From positions 1 to 10,326 of the forward strand of contig JALRDW010000060.1 in the NCBI GenBank assembly GCA_023262065.1: 10,326 nt of DNA, given 5' to 3'. This document shows, in pieces, positions 1 through 6,570 of this stretch. The notes under the pieces are model-generated. The model did no database searches. It saw only the letters and a list, made by a program, of their open reading frames with translations, and was not told the DNA's origin. Every line of letters begins with the position of its first letter. Positions within the stretch are counted from its first letter, which is position 1. Source of the DNA: Acidimicrobiia bacterium (GTDB lineage Bacteria; Actinomycetota; Acidimicrobiia; IMCC26256). The position numbers and the translations under genes are program-made.

Positions 1-308
1 TGCTCGAGCTGCCACCGCGGGAGGCCGTCGAGCTCCCGCCGCAGACGCTCGAGGGGATCACCGTGGTCGTCACGGGGAAGCGACTCGCCGGCTTCACGTC
101 GCGGGACGCGGCCAAGGAGGCGGTCATCCTGCGCGGCGGCAGCGTGGGGAGCGGGGTCACGAAGCGGACGGACTTCCTGATCGCCGGCGCGGAACCCGGG
201 TCGAAGGCGACGAAGGCCGCGGACCTCGGCATCCCGATCCTCGACGCCGACGAGTTCCGGCGCCTGCTCGAGGACGGACCCGCCGCGTTCCGCCGATCGG
301 CCGACTGA
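1..308 (+). CDS. ligA: NAD-dependent DNA ligase LigA, C-terminal BRCT domain (5' partial)
   Basis: The frame is open from the left edge (first full codon at 3) to TGA at 306-308, giving about 101 residues, so only the tail of a protein that is usually about 670-700 residues long is present. The visible part is a BRCT domain of the LigA type: a start like [13 protein letters not shown], then [38 protein letters not shown] and a final [11 protein letters not shown]. In LigA this domain follows the adenylation, OB, zinc-finger and HhH parts and helps the enzyme hold nicked DNA, which it seals using NAD+ as adenylate donor in replication and repair. The GTG at 63 lies inside the domain and is not a real start. 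Other BRCT proteins are possible, but gatC-gatA further along on the same strand supports LigA. Confidence 0.88.
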   Translation, partial: LELPPREAVELPPQTLEGITVVVTGKRLAGFTSRDAAKEAVILRGGSVGSGVTKRTDFLIAGAEPGSKATKAADLGIPILDADEFRRLLEDGPAAFRRSAD

Positions 309-342
309 GTCCGCGCCGTCCGCTGGCGCGCCCGGACCCGCG

Positions 343-362
343 GCGGTCATGCTCGCGACCGC
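343..362. repeat. Perfect 6-8-6 inverted repeat upstream of the maoC pair
   Basis: GCGGTC (343-348) and GACCGC (357-362) are perfect complements separated by 8 bases. It lies in the ligA-maoC gap, 35 bases after the ligA stop and 38 bases before the maoC-N start. It could be a ligA terminator hairpin (no T-run follows) or an operator for the hydratase operon. In DNA this GC-rich a 6-bp dyad can arise by chance. Confidence 0.3.
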
Positions 363-388
363 TGCGGCACCGGACGGTGCCCACGGAT

Positions 389-396
389 GAGGAGGT
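389..396 (+). promoter_or_regulatory. Strong Shine-Dalgarno fixing the maoC-N start
   Basis: GAGGAGGT with its GGAGG core at 391-395 leaves 5 bases to the ATG at 401. This favours ATG 401 over the in-frame GTG at 377, which would place the site inside the coding region. It also implies that this operon has a true 5' leader, unlike several neighbours. Confidence 0.75.
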
Positions 397-400
397 GGTC

Positions 401-856
401 ATGGTCGATCGCAGCGCCATCGGCGCGACCGACGACGGGTACACCATGGAGGTCGAACGCGGGAAGATCCGTGAGTTCGCGCGCGCGACGCAGTCGGCCA
501 ACCCCGACTACCTCGACGCACCGGCCCCGGTGATCCCGCCCACCTTCCTCACGACCCAGCAGTTCTGGTCCACCCCCGGGGCCGGGGTGTTCTCGAAGGT
601 GAGGATGGACCGCAAGCGCCTGCTGCACGGCGGCCAGGAGTACGTCTTCCACGGCCCACCGCCCGCGGCGGGCACCCGCCTACACGTACGCACCCGGGTC
701 GAGGACATCTACGAGAAGGAGGGCTCCCGCGGCGGCACCATGACCTTCGTGATCTCGGTGACCGAGTTCCGCGACGACGAGGGTCGCCTCGTGGCCGAGG
801 CCCGGAGCACCGCGATCGAGACCGCGCGGCCGCCCGTCGAGGGGGGTGCGTCGTGA
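401..856 (+). CDS. MaoC-like hydratase, N-terminal-type hot-dog subunit (FAS1-like dehydratase domain)
   Basis: This 151-residue protein resembles the MaoC_dehydrat_N family (HadA/HadC-like): an early KIREFARATQSANPDYLD segment, a proline-rich VIPPTFLTT stretch, RKRLLHGGQEYVFHGP with a hot-dog-like HGGQE, then a long beta region ending in EARSTAIETA. In this family the subunit lacks the full catalytic Asp/His motif and pairs with a MaoC partner to form a working (R)-specific enoyl-CoA or enoyl-ACP hydratase. The start is ATG 401 because of the Shine-Dalgarno just upstream. The TGA at 854-856 overlaps the GTG of the next gene (GTGA), indicating translational coupling and probably a heteromeric complex. 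The substrate cannot be read from sequence: beta-oxidation of acyl-CoA or a mycobacterial HadAB-like role in fatty acid elongation are both possible. No obvious promoter was seen. Confidence 0.85.
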   Translation: MVDRSAIGATDDGYTMEVERGKIREFARATQSANPDYLDAPAPVIPPTFLTTQQFWSTPGAGVFSKVRMDRKRLLHGGQEYVFHGPPPAAGTRLHVRTRVEDIYEKEGSRGGTMTFVISVTEFRDDEGRLVAEARSTAIETARPPVEGGAS

Positions 857-1263
857 TCGCATGGGAGGACCTCGGGGTCGGAGCGACGCTGCCGGCGCGC
901 GAGTACGGGCCGCTGACCCTCACCGACTTCGTCCGGTACCAGGGCGCCTCGGGGGATTTCAATCCGATCCACCACGACACCGCGTTCGCTCGGGCCGCCG
1001 GGTTCCCGGAACCGTTCTCGGTCGGGATGCTCCAGGCCGGGATCCTCGGGAGCTACGCGACCGACCTGTTCGGCGCCGCGCACGTCCGTCGGTTCGCGGT
1101 CTCGTTCCGGGAGCAGGTCTGGGCCGGTGATGTGCTCATCTGCTCGGGTGAGGTGCTCGACCGCCACGAGGACGGGGAGCGGCGCGTCGATCTGCGCCTC
1201 GAGGTGCGCCGACGCGACGGCGGTACCGCGATCCGGGGCGAGGCGACCTTCGTGGTCGAGTGA
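853..1263 (+). CDS. MaoC-like (R)-specific enoyl hydratase, catalytic subunit
   Basis: This 136-residue hot-dog protein carries the hydratase-2 signature. GASGDFNPIHHD holds the expected catalytic Asp35 and His40, and it is followed by FSVGMLQAGILGSYATD, corresponding to the family's conserved GM-L region over the hot-dog helix. HadB and the C-terminal half of eukaryotic hydratase 2 share this motif. The reaction in the family is reversible hydration of a trans-2-enoyl thioester to the (3R)-hydroxy product. The GTG start at 853 overlaps the upstream stop, so the two hot-dog halves are made together and probably associate, matching the double hot-dog of HSD17B4. An SDR that could oxidise the hydroxyacyl product begins at 3804. 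The gene ends 13 bases from the convergent stop of the membrane protein. Confidence is high for the family and low for the exact substrate. Confidence 0.9.
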   Translation: MIAWEDLGVGATLPAREYGPLTLTDFVRYQGASGDFNPIHHDTAFARAAGFPEPFSVGMLQAGILGSYATDLFGAAHVRRFAVSFREQVWAGDVLICSGEVLDRHEDGERRVDLRLEVRRRDGGTAIRGEATFVVE

Positions 1264-1276
1264 TCCGGCCGTCGGG

Positions 1277-1750
1277 TCAGGACTTCGAGGTGAACGACCA
1301 CTGGTAGCGGTCGAACAGCACTCCCGGGTCGTCCTGGCGTTCGATGTTCACGATCACCGTGTTGACGCCGGGCTGGAACCGGTCGATCTCCTTGCCGGGT
1401 CCCGGTTGGAAACTCACCCGCCCGAGGGCCACGACGCGCTCGACCTGGTCGTCGGGGATGTCGACGCAGGACCGGGTCGGGCCGCAGACCTGCAACGACC
1501 CGGTGAGGTCGTCGCGCAGGTCGACCACGATCGCCGACTGCGGCGGCACGATCGTGTTGGGCGCGGGGGAGACGTCGGTCACGTCGCCGCTCGGCGTCCG
1601 CTGGGTCGTGGTCTCGGTGTCCGCCGACAGCACGGCGATGAGCCCGATGCTCGCGACCAGCATGAGACCGATGCTCACGACGGCGAAGCGGCCGGGGTGC
1701 TGGATCGCCTTCCGGCGGCCGGATGCGGTGCTCGGGGGCGCGGCGGGCAT
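1277..1750 (-). CDS. Small membrane-anchored Ig-like extracytoplasmic protein, function unknown
   Basis: The ATG on the minus strand at 1750 gives 157 residues. A short basic N-terminus (GRRK at 11-14) precedes one hydrophobic segment at about 22-42 (AVVSIGLMLVASIGLIAVLS), so it is likely a signal anchor with the rest outside. A Thr/Pro-rich linker follows, then a beta-rich domain from about residue 60: IVPPQSAIVVDL, GSLQVCG, IPDDQVERV, VSFQPGPGKEID, RFQPGVNTVIVNIE and a final YQWSFTSK. This pattern of strands and a terminal W-F pair resembles SbsA/CopC-like bacterial Ig folds. Cys89 and Cys95 (CGPTRSC) could form a disulfide. I do not recognise a named family. It is divergent from the PASTA kinase with a matched promoter, suggesting co-expression. 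A longer in-frame start exists at 2383 but runs antisense through the kinase and is rejected. Confidence 0.75.
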   Translation of the reverse strand: MPAAPPSTASGRRKAIQHPGRFAVVSIGLMLVASIGLIAVLSADTETTTQRTPSGDVTDVSPAPNTIVPPQSAIVVDLRDDLTGSLQVCGPTRSCVDIPDDQVERVVALGRVSFQPGPGKEIDRFQPGVNTVIVNIERQDDPGVLFDRYQWSFTSKS

Positions 1751-1756
1751 GGCGGC

Positions 1757-1762
1757 ACGGTA
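1757..1762 (-). promoter_or_regulatory. -10 element, leaderless start of the Ig-like membrane protein
   Basis: On the minus strand TACCGT is followed by 6 bases and then the ATG at 1750, so transcription would begin at or very near the start codon. No Shine-Dalgarno is present. It overlaps a GGTACC palindrome (1759-1764), as the kinase promoter does on the other strand. Confidence 0.5.
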
Positions 1763-1806
1763 CCCCTGCGCCGGGGCGGGCCGACCATCGCGGGCGGCCT
1801 GCGTCC

Positions 1807-1826
1807 GCGTGTTGTGCGGCACACGC
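1807..1826. promoter_or_regulatory. Inverted repeat abutting the kinase -10: possible operator
   Basis: GCGTGT (1807-1812) and ACACGC (1821-1826) are perfect complements 8 bases apart. The dyad ends 3 bases before the TACCCT -10 element and is centred about 25 bases before the predicted transcription start, where a bound regulator would block polymerase. Lying in the 91-base divergent gap, it could act on both genes. No regulator gene is in the window to pair with it. Confidence 0.35.
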
Positions 1827-1829
1827 CGG

Positions 1830-1835
1830 TACCCT
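1830..1835 (+). promoter_or_regulatory. -10 element, leaderless start of the PASTA kinase
   Basis: TACCCT is followed by 6 bases and the ATG at 1842, with no Shine-Dalgarno between, the spacing of a leaderless transcript. It sits in a GGTACC palindrome (1828-1833) that matches the divergent promoter at 1757-1762. Confidence 0.55.
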
Positions 1836-1841
1836 CGGTCC

Positions 1842-3689
1842 ATGGCGTTCGTCGGTGGTGGTGACCTCGTCGGGCGCGTGCTCGCCGGCCGGTACCGCCT
1901 GCTCACCCCCATCGGGACCGGAGGGAGCGGACGCGTCTTCCTGGCCGATGACGTCACGCTGAAGCGCCGGGTCGCGGTGAAGGTGCTCCACCCGGCCCTC
2001 GCCGACGATCCGGGGTTCCTGCGCCGGTTCCAGAACGAGGCCCGTCTCGCCGCCGCGCTCCACCACCCCAACGTCATGGCCGTGCACGACTGGGGCGAGG
2101 ACGGTGGGGTGCCGTTCATGGTGATGGAGGCGCTCACCGGCGGATCGCTCCGGGGGATCCTCGATGCCGGCGGGCGGCTCACGCCGGCGCAGGCCGCACA
2201 CGTGGGCGCGCAGGTCGCCTCGGCGCTCGAGTACGCGCACGGGCGGGGCTTCGTGCACCGCGACATCAAGCCGGCCAACCTGCTCTTCGACGAGCACGGG
2301 ATCGTGCGGGTGGCGGACTTCGGGCTCGCCCGTGCCCTCGCCGAGGCCTCGTGGACCGAACCGTCGGGCTCCGTGCTCGGCACCGCTCGGTACGCCTCCC
2401 CCGAGCAGGCCAGCGGGGTCGCGCTCGACGGCCGGGCCGACCTCTACGCACTGGCGCTGTGCCTCGTCGAGGCGGTGACCGGGGTGCTCCCGTTCGCCTC
2501 CGACACCGCGCTGGGCACGCTCGCCGCCCGCACCCTCACCCCCATCGAGGCACCGGGTGATCTCGGTCCGCTCGCCGCGGTCGTCGAGCGCGCGGGCCAG
2601 GTCCACCCGGAGGACCGGTACCCGGACGCCGCGACGATGCGGGGCGCGATCGAGGACGCCGGTCGTCGGCTTCCGCCTCCGGGACCGCTCGGGCTGGCCG
2701 GGCTCGACGCATCGATCGCGGACCCGAACCCGACCCAGATCCCGGCGACGCGCCCGGTGCTCTTCGACCAGGAGGCCGACGCGGCGCCCGCCCCGCGACC
2801 GGCCCCGGCGCCCCGGCGGCGGTTCCGGATCAGCGCGTCGATGGTCGTCGGGGCCGCGATCGCCGCCGCCCTCATCGGCGGCGTCGCGCTCATCGGGATC
2901 CCGAACCTCGGAGCGCAGGTGACCGTGCCCAACACCGTCGGTGGCACGGTGGCGAGCGCGCGCGACGCCATCGCCCGCGCCGGGCTCCTCGTCCGCGAGG
3001 ACGAGCGGTTCTCGGACGACCCGGCGGGCACGGTCGTCGCCCAGGACCCAGCGCCCGGGCACGAGGTGCGCGAGGGCGGTGAGGTCGAACTCGTGGTCTC
3101 CCGGGGGGCGGCACCCATTGCGATCCCGGTCGAGGCCGGCGAGTCGCTCGCCGACGCGCAGGCCGCGCTCACCGAGGCCGGGTTCACCGTCGAGGTGCAG
3201 CGCCGCTACGACGAGGAACGACCGAGGGACACCGTCATCACGACGCGGCCGGCGGGCCGCGCGCCCCGGTACTCCACGGTCACCCTCGTCGTGTCCGATG
3301 GGCGGCGGCCGATCCCGATCCCCGATGTGGCCGGGCAGTCCTACGACGCTGCCGTCGCCGAGATCACGAACGCCGGGTTCGCGCCGGTCCGTGGCGACGC
3401 GTTCAGTGACACGGTGCCGAGTGGCACGGTGATCGGGACCGATCCGAAGGGCGACGGCACGGCGCAACCGGGTGCGCAGGTGCGGATCATCGTGAGCCGG
3501 GGACCGGACGTGGTGACCGTGCCGGCCGTTCGTGGGCTCTCGCTCGACGCGGCGTCGGCCGCCCTGCAGGCGGGCGGGTTGAACTCGGCGGTCTCGGGTG
3601 CGTACCGACCGGGCGCGACCGTGCGGGCGACCGATCCGCCTGCGGGCACCACGGTCAAGCGCAACGCCACCGTCACGCTGTTCTTCTGA
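1842..3689 (+). CDS. PASTA-domain Ser/Thr protein kinase (PknB/StkP type)
   Basis: This 615-residue receptor kinase has all key residues: glycine loop GTGGSG at 25-30, ATP lysine Lys47 in AVKVL, helix-C Glu66, catalytic loop HRDIKPAN at 139-146 (Asp141), DFG at 159-161, and GTARYASPEQ at 180-189 replacing APE. The activation loop holds Thr172, Ser175, Ser177 and Thr181 as possible autophosphorylation sites. A Pro/Ala-rich linker with RRRFR precedes one membrane helix at about 332-353. Outside are four PASTA repeats, roughly 357-421, 424-487, 491-553 and 557-615, each starting near a V/IP motif and ending near VSRG-like residues. In the family PASTA repeats sense peptidoglycan fragments or lipid II and control growth and division. 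It lacks the usual phosphatase, PBP and rodA/ftsW neighbours, so it is probably an additional paralogue. It is divergent from an Ig-like membrane protein that may share its regulation or be a partner (inference). Confidence 0.95.
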   Translation: MAFVGGGDLVGRVLAGRYRLLTPIGTGGSGRVFLADDVTLKRRVAVKVLHPALADDPGFLRRFQNEARLAAALHHPNVMAVHDWGEDGGVPFMVMEALTGGSLRGILDAGGRLTPAQAAHVGAQVASALEYAHGRGFVHRDIKPANLLFDEHGIVRVADFGLARALAEASWTEPSGSVLGTARYASPEQASGVALDGRADLYALALCLVEAVTGVLPFASDTALGTLAARTLTPIEAPGDLGPLAAVVERAGQVHPEDRYPDAATMRGAIEDAGRRLPPPGPLGLAGLDASIADPNPTQIPATRPVLFDQEADAAPAPRPAPAPRRRFRISASMVVGAAIAAALIGGVALIGIPNLGAQVTVPNTVGGTVASARDAIARAGLLVREDERFSDDPAGTVVAQDPAPGHEVREGGEVELVVSRGAAPIAIPVEAGESLADAQAALTEAGFTVEVQRRYDEERPRDTVITTRPAGRAPRYSTVTLVVSDGRRPIPIPDVAGQSYDAAVAEITNAGFAPVRGDAFSDTVPSGTVIGTDPKGDGTAQPGAQVRIIVSRGPDVVTVPAVRGLSLDAASAALQAGGLNSAVSGAYRPGATVRATDPPAGTTVKRNATVTLFF

Positions 3690-3696
3690 TCCTCCG

Positions 3697-3713
3697 GTCC
3701 CGGCCACCGGGAC
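3697..3713 (+). terminator. Candidate hairpin terminator after the kinase
   Basis: GTCCCGG (3697-3703) and CCGGGAC (3707-3713) form a 7-bp stem with a 3-base loop, 7 bases after the kinase stop. No T-run follows, as is common in high-GC actinobacteria. A second, weaker 5-bp hairpin lies at 3723-3738. Confidence 0.4.
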
Positions 3714-3741
3714 GGGTGTGCGGGCCGCCGGGACGGCCGCG

Positions 3742-3747
3742 TAGTCT
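3742..3747 (+). promoter_or_regulatory. -10 element of the SDR gene
   Basis: TAGTCT fits TANNNT and precedes the SDR. Transcription would start near 3754, giving a leader of about 50 bases, in keeping with the ribosome binding site upstream of ATG 3804. No clear -35 is visible. Confidence 0.4.
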
Positions 3748-3791
3748 CGCCCGGACCGCTCACGGTGTCCCCGGACGCCGACGACCTCGAT

Positions 3792-3797
3792 GGGGAG
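3792..3797 (+). promoter_or_regulatory. Ribosome binding site deciding the SDR start
   Basis: GGGGAG lies 6 bases before ATG 3804. It supports MGALDGR as the N-terminus over the in-frame GTG at 3765, which would add 13 residues ahead of the usual SDR start. Confidence 0.6.
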
Positions 3798-3803
3798 ACC
3801 GAC

Positions 3804-4694
3804 ATGGGTGCACTCGACGGACGCATCGCGATCATCACCGGCGCCGGAGGCGGCCTGGGCCGCGAGCACGCGCTGCTCTTCGCCCAGGAGGGCGCCAAGG
3901 TCGTCGTCAACGACCTCGGCGGCAACGTCGACGGCAGCGGTGAGGACCGCTCGGCGGCTCAGAAGGTCGTGGACGAGATCCGGGCCATGGGGGGCGAGGC
4001 GGTTGAGAACCACGACAACGTGGCGGAGTGGGAGGGCGCCCAGCGCCTCGTGCAGACCGCGATCGACGCCTTCGGTGACCTCCACGTGCTCGTGAACAAC
4101 GCGGGCATCCTGCGTGACCGCGTGCTCGTCAACATGAGCGAGGCCGAGTGGGATGCGGTCATCCACGTCCACCTCAAGGGCCACTTCGCGCCGACCCGCT
4201 TCGCCGCGGCCTACTGGCGCGAGCAGTCGAAGGCGGGCAAGGAGGTCAACGCGGCGATCATCAACACCTCGTCGACCTCGGGCCTGCTCGGCAACCCGGG
4301 TCAGGCCAACTACGGCGCGGCCAAGAGCGGGATCGCGACCTTCTCGCAGATCGTCGCCATGGAGCTGAAGCGCTACGGCGTGCGGTCGAACGCGATCGCC
4401 CCGGCCGCGCGCACCCGGATGACCGAGTCGACGCCCGGCTTGTCCGACGTGGTGAAGAAGCCCGAGGACGCGGCGACCTTCGATGCGTGGAACCCTGCGA
4501 ACGTGTCGCCGATGGTGGCCTACCTCGCGACGGCCGATTGCCCGTTCTCGGGGGAGGCCTTCCTCGTGCAGGGCGACACCGTGCAGCGGTTCCAGCCCTG
4601 GACGCTGTCCGAGAAGATCACGAACAACGAGGAGCGTTGGACCGTCGCCGCGCTCCAGCAGGCGGCGCCCACCGGTCTCGCACGGACCCGCTGA
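3804..4694 (+). CDS. Short-chain dehydrogenase, HSD17B4-like (3R)-hydroxyacyl-CoA dehydrogenase type
   Basis: This 296-residue classical SDR has the cofactor motif TGAGGGLGR (12-20), Asp37 at the end of strand beta-2 in VVNDLGG indicating NAD preference, NNAG (98-101), catalytic Ser157, and Tyr170-x3-Lys174 in NYGAAKSG. The blocks VVNDLGGNVDGSG and STSGLLGNPGQANYGAAKSG closely resemble the dehydrogenase part of the peroxisomal multifunctional enzyme HSD17B4/Fox2, which oxidises (3R)-hydroxyacyl-CoA to the 3-ketoacyl form. The position usually occupied by a tetrad Asn is His123 (HVHLKG), which is normal for that subfamily. The C-terminal tail after about residue 260 is longer than in FabG and is also seen in this group. 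It could act after the MaoC pair at 401-1263, but it is a separate transcription unit. Other hydroxyacyl or steroid alcohols are possible substrates. Confidence 0.9.
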   Translation: MGALDGRIAIITGAGGGLGREHALLFAQEGAKVVVNDLGGNVDGSGEDRSAAQKVVDEIRAMGGEAVENHDNVAEWEGAQRLVQTAIDAFGDLHVLVNNAGILRDRVLVNMSEAEWDAVIHVHLKGHFAPTRFAAAYWREQSKAGKEVNAAIINTSSTSGLLGNPGQANYGAAKSGIATFSQIVAMELKRYGVRSNAIAPAARTRMTESTPGLSDVVKKPEDAATFDAWNPANVSPMVAYLATADCPFSGEAFLVQGDTVQRFQPWTLSEKITNNEERWTVAALQQAAPTGLARTR

Positions 4695-4881
4695 CCGGCG
4701 GCGGACCCCTGAGGAGCCTGTCCGTTTCGCGGCGTTCCTCCCGATCGGGTTCCCGATCCGCTCAACCGGCGCTCAAGAGTCGGCGCGGATCCCGCAGCGA
4801 CCGTTGCGCCGGCGGCTCGGCCACCCGATAGTGCCCGTCGTCGGTCGCACACGGCGCCGACGTCGACCACGGGAGCACGGG
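4695..4881 (+). other. Gene-free stretch with several inverted repeats
   Basis: No frame here has a convincing start, ribosome site and protein-like composition; the open frames covering it are continuations of shadows of the SDR. It holds a tight hairpin at 4743-4758 and a 7-bp inverted repeat CCGGCGC (4766-4772) / GCGCCGG (4806-4812) enclosing a smaller GCGG-ATC-CCGC stem. GATAGT at 4827-4832 could be a -10 for the small ORF at 4882. The structure most likely reflects transcription termination, but a small structured RNA cannot be excluded. Confidence 0.4.
4743..4758 (+). terminator. Candidate hairpin terminator after the SDR gene
   Basis: GATCGGG (4743-4749) and CCCGATC (4752-4758) are perfect complements around TT; the real loop would be GTTC with a 6-bp stem. 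It lies about 50 bases after the SDR stop and has no T-run. Confidence 0.35.
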
Positions 4882-5079
4882 ATGCGTCGAGGACTGCGCG
4901 GAGGGACGAGCCGACCGGGATCGTCGCGGCCGGGCATGGGCTACGGCCGCCCGCTGCGGGCCCGCCCCCCGATCGTCGAGTCCGAGCGGCGGTGGCCCGA
5001 GGCGAGCTGGTGGGCCGAACCGGCGCAGCCGGTGGATTCGCCCCGGATGGTCGGTCCGCTGACCTGGAAGCGGGTCTGA
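4882..5079 (+). CDS. Possible small Arg/Trp-rich hypothetical protein
   Basis: ATG 4882 is preceded by GGGAG at 4871-4875 with 6-base spacing and opens 65 codons to TGA at 5077-5079. Third positions are strongly G/C while second positions are mixed, as in the real genes nearby. The N-terminal third is Arg/Gly/Ser/Pro-rich; the rest includes RRWPEASWWAEPAQP and ends GPLTWKRV, with four Trp residues. No signal peptide, membrane segment, Cys motif or known domain is visible. It could be a cytoplasmic orphan protein or a chance frame in GC-rich DNA; the ribosome site and codon pattern are its only support. A hairpin at 5114-5129 follows and could end its transcript. I do not recognise a family. 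Confidence 0.42.
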   Translation: MRRGLRGGTSRPGSSRPGMGYGRPLRARPPIVESERRWPEASWWAEPAQPVDSPRMVGPLTWKRV

Positions 5080-5113
5080 ACCGCACGTCGCCGGTGCACG
5101 CGAACGGCTGCTC

Positions 5114-5129
5114 CGGGGCGTCGGCCCCG
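5114..5129 (+). terminator. Hairpin between the small ORF and the MFS gene
   Basis: CGGGGC (5114-5119) and GCCCCG (5124-5129) form a 6-bp stem with a GTCG tetraloop. It ends directly at the TAGGCT -10 of the next gene, so it may be a terminator for the upstream ORF or a regulatory dyad at the MFS promoter. Confidence 0.35.
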
Positions 5130-5135
5130 TAGGCT
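5130..5135 (+). promoter_or_regulatory. -10 element of the DHA2-type MFS gene
   Basis: TAGGCT lies 30 bases before the GTG at 5166, so the transcript would have a leader of about 24 bases. The ribosome site is weak (GGATCGAG just upstream of the start). Confidence 0.45.
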
Positions 5136-5165
5136 CGTTCCCGGCCCCGACCGGATCGAGCACGT

Positions 5166-6569
5166 GTGACATCTCCCTCCAGCACCGACGACCGCCGGGG
5201 CCGCGTCGCGTTCCACGATCGACCGGGGTACCGCTGGTGGGTCCTCGGTGCCGGCCTCGCCGGCGTCTTCGTGGCCGGCGCCCTCATCACGATCATCGGT
5301 GTCTCGCTCGCGACCGTGGCCGAGGATCTCGGCACCTCGACCGCATCGCTCACGTGGGTCATCACCGGCCCGTTGCTCGCCGTGGCGCTCACGATGCCGC
5401 TCTTCGGCAAGCTCGGTGACGTCTGGGGACTGCGCCGCGTCTACCTGCTCGGGCTCCTCGGGTTCACGGTCGGGTCCATCCTCACCGCGTTCGCCTGGAA
5501 CGGTCCGTCGCTCATCGCGTTCCGGATCCTCGGGGCCATCCCGGGCGCGGCGATGGGTCCGACCGCGATGGCCCTCGTGATGCGGACCTTCCCACCGGCC
5601 GACCGGGTGAAGGCCATGGGGTGGTGGTCGCTCGTCGGGGCCGGCGCGCCGGTCATCGGTGTGATCGCGGGTGGGCCGCTCGTGGAGATCTTCGGGTGGC
5701 GCGCCCTGTTCGTGGCGCAGGCCCCCCTGTCGATCGCGGCCTTCGTGCTCGGCCTCGTCGTGCTGCGCGAGGCGCCGCGTCGCGGTCGTCAGCCGATCGA
5801 CCTCGCCGGGGCCGCGACCCTCGCCGTCGGGACCACGGCGGCGCTCCTCGGCCTCACGATCGGGGGCCGCGATGGGTGGGGCCGTCCGATCGTGCCCGTG
5901 CTCGGCGTGGTGGCCGTCATCGGACTGGTGGCGTTCGTCCGGGCCGAGCGGCGGGCGGAGCACCCGTTGCTCCCGCTCGCCTTCTTCCAGCAGCGCGACT
6001 ACTCCGCCTCACTGTCGGCCCAGTTCGCGTCGAACTTCGCGTACATGGGTGGCTTCATCATCACCCCGCTGCTGTTCCAGTACCGGTTCGGATACTCGGT
6101 GGCCGCCACTGCGGGCGCGTCCATCGTGCGACCGCTCACGTTCAGCCTCGTCGCCGCGGGCGCGGGCTACGTCGCGGCGCGGGTCGGCGTGCGCCGCAGC
6201 GCGATCACCGGTCTCACGATCCTGGCCGGCTCGATGGTCTCCTTCACAGTGGCCGCGCTCGCGGGGAACATCGCGCTCGTCTACGCGGGCCTGTTCCTCT
6301 CCGGGCTCGGCATGGGTTCGGCCTCGCCGTCCCTCGTCTCGAGCGCTGCGAACGCCGTGCCGCACGAGGACCAGGGGGTCGCGAACGCGGCGCAGCAGAT
6401 GGCCGCCTCGATCGGCACGGTGGCGGGCATCCAGGTGCTCTCCACCATCCAGGGCGGGGGGCGGACGGCGGCCTCGTTCGGTCCGGCCTACCTCGTGGGC
6501 GCGTGCATGGCGGCGTGCGGGGTGGTCGCGGCCTCGTTCCTCGCGCCGCACGTGCGACGGCGGGCCTGA
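5166..6569 (+). CDS. MFS transporter, DHA2 (EmrB/QacA-like) family
   Basis: This 467-residue, highly hydrophobic protein has the length and segment pattern of 14-helix drug:proton antiporters. The first membrane segment is at about 23-46. Motif A is GKLGDVWGLRR (81-91), motif B includes Arg120 in IAFRILGAIPGAAMGP, and motif C is the Gly/Pro-rich GAGAPVIGVIAGGP at 158-171. The typical Asp-containing LDxTIVNVALP stretch of helix 1 is here ITIIGVSLATVAEDLG, so the helix-1 Asp of many DHA2 proteins is missing; this may alter coupling or substrate. Family members export toxic or amphipathic compounds, sometimes fatty acids or siderophores; the substrate is unknown. GTG 5166 is used because no better start lies before helix 1. 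The stop is one base from the stop of the convergent MFS gene. Confidence 0.9.
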   Translation: MTSPSSTDDRRGRVAFHDRPGYRWWVLGAGLAGVFVAGALITIIGVSLATVAEDLGTSTASLTWVITGPLLAVALTMPLFGKLGDVWGLRRVYLLGLLGFTVGSILTAFAWNGPSLIAFRILGAIPGAAMGPTAMALVMRTFPPADRVKAMGWWSLVGAGAPVIGVIAGGPLVEIFGWRALFVAQAPLSIAAFVLGLVVLREAPRRGRQPIDLAGAATLAVGTTAALLGLTIGGRDGWGRPIVPVLGVVAVIGLVAFVRAERRAEHPLLPLAFFQQRDYSASLSAQFASNFAYMGGFIITPLLFQYRFGYSVAATAGASIVRPLTFSLVAAGAGYVAARVGVRRSAITGLTILAGSMVSFTVAALAGNIALVYAGLFLSGLGMGSASPSLVSSAANAVPHEDQGVANAAQQMAASIGTVAGIQVLSTIQGGGRTAASFGPAYLVGACMAACGVVAASFLAPHVRRRA

Positions 6570-6570
6570 C

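Noticed and set aside
1053..4184. A 1043-codon open frame on the minus strand across the kinase and flanking genes
   Set aside because: It is antisense to the kinase, MaoC and SDR genes, whose motifs are unmistakable. Its product is a low-complexity Arg/Gly/Pro/His mix without domains, as expected for shadow frames in very GC-rich DNA.
3926..4194. SDR might be inactive because the tetrad Asn is replaced by His123
   Set aside because: From family knowledge HSD17B4-type SDRs carry His in the corresponding V-H-L motif, and Ser157, Tyr170 and Lys174 are all present.
4941..5963. A 340-codon minus-strand frame rich in His, Asp, Glu and Arg
   Set aside because: It is the complement of the MFS gene. 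The charged composition comes from reading hydrophobic codons in antisense.
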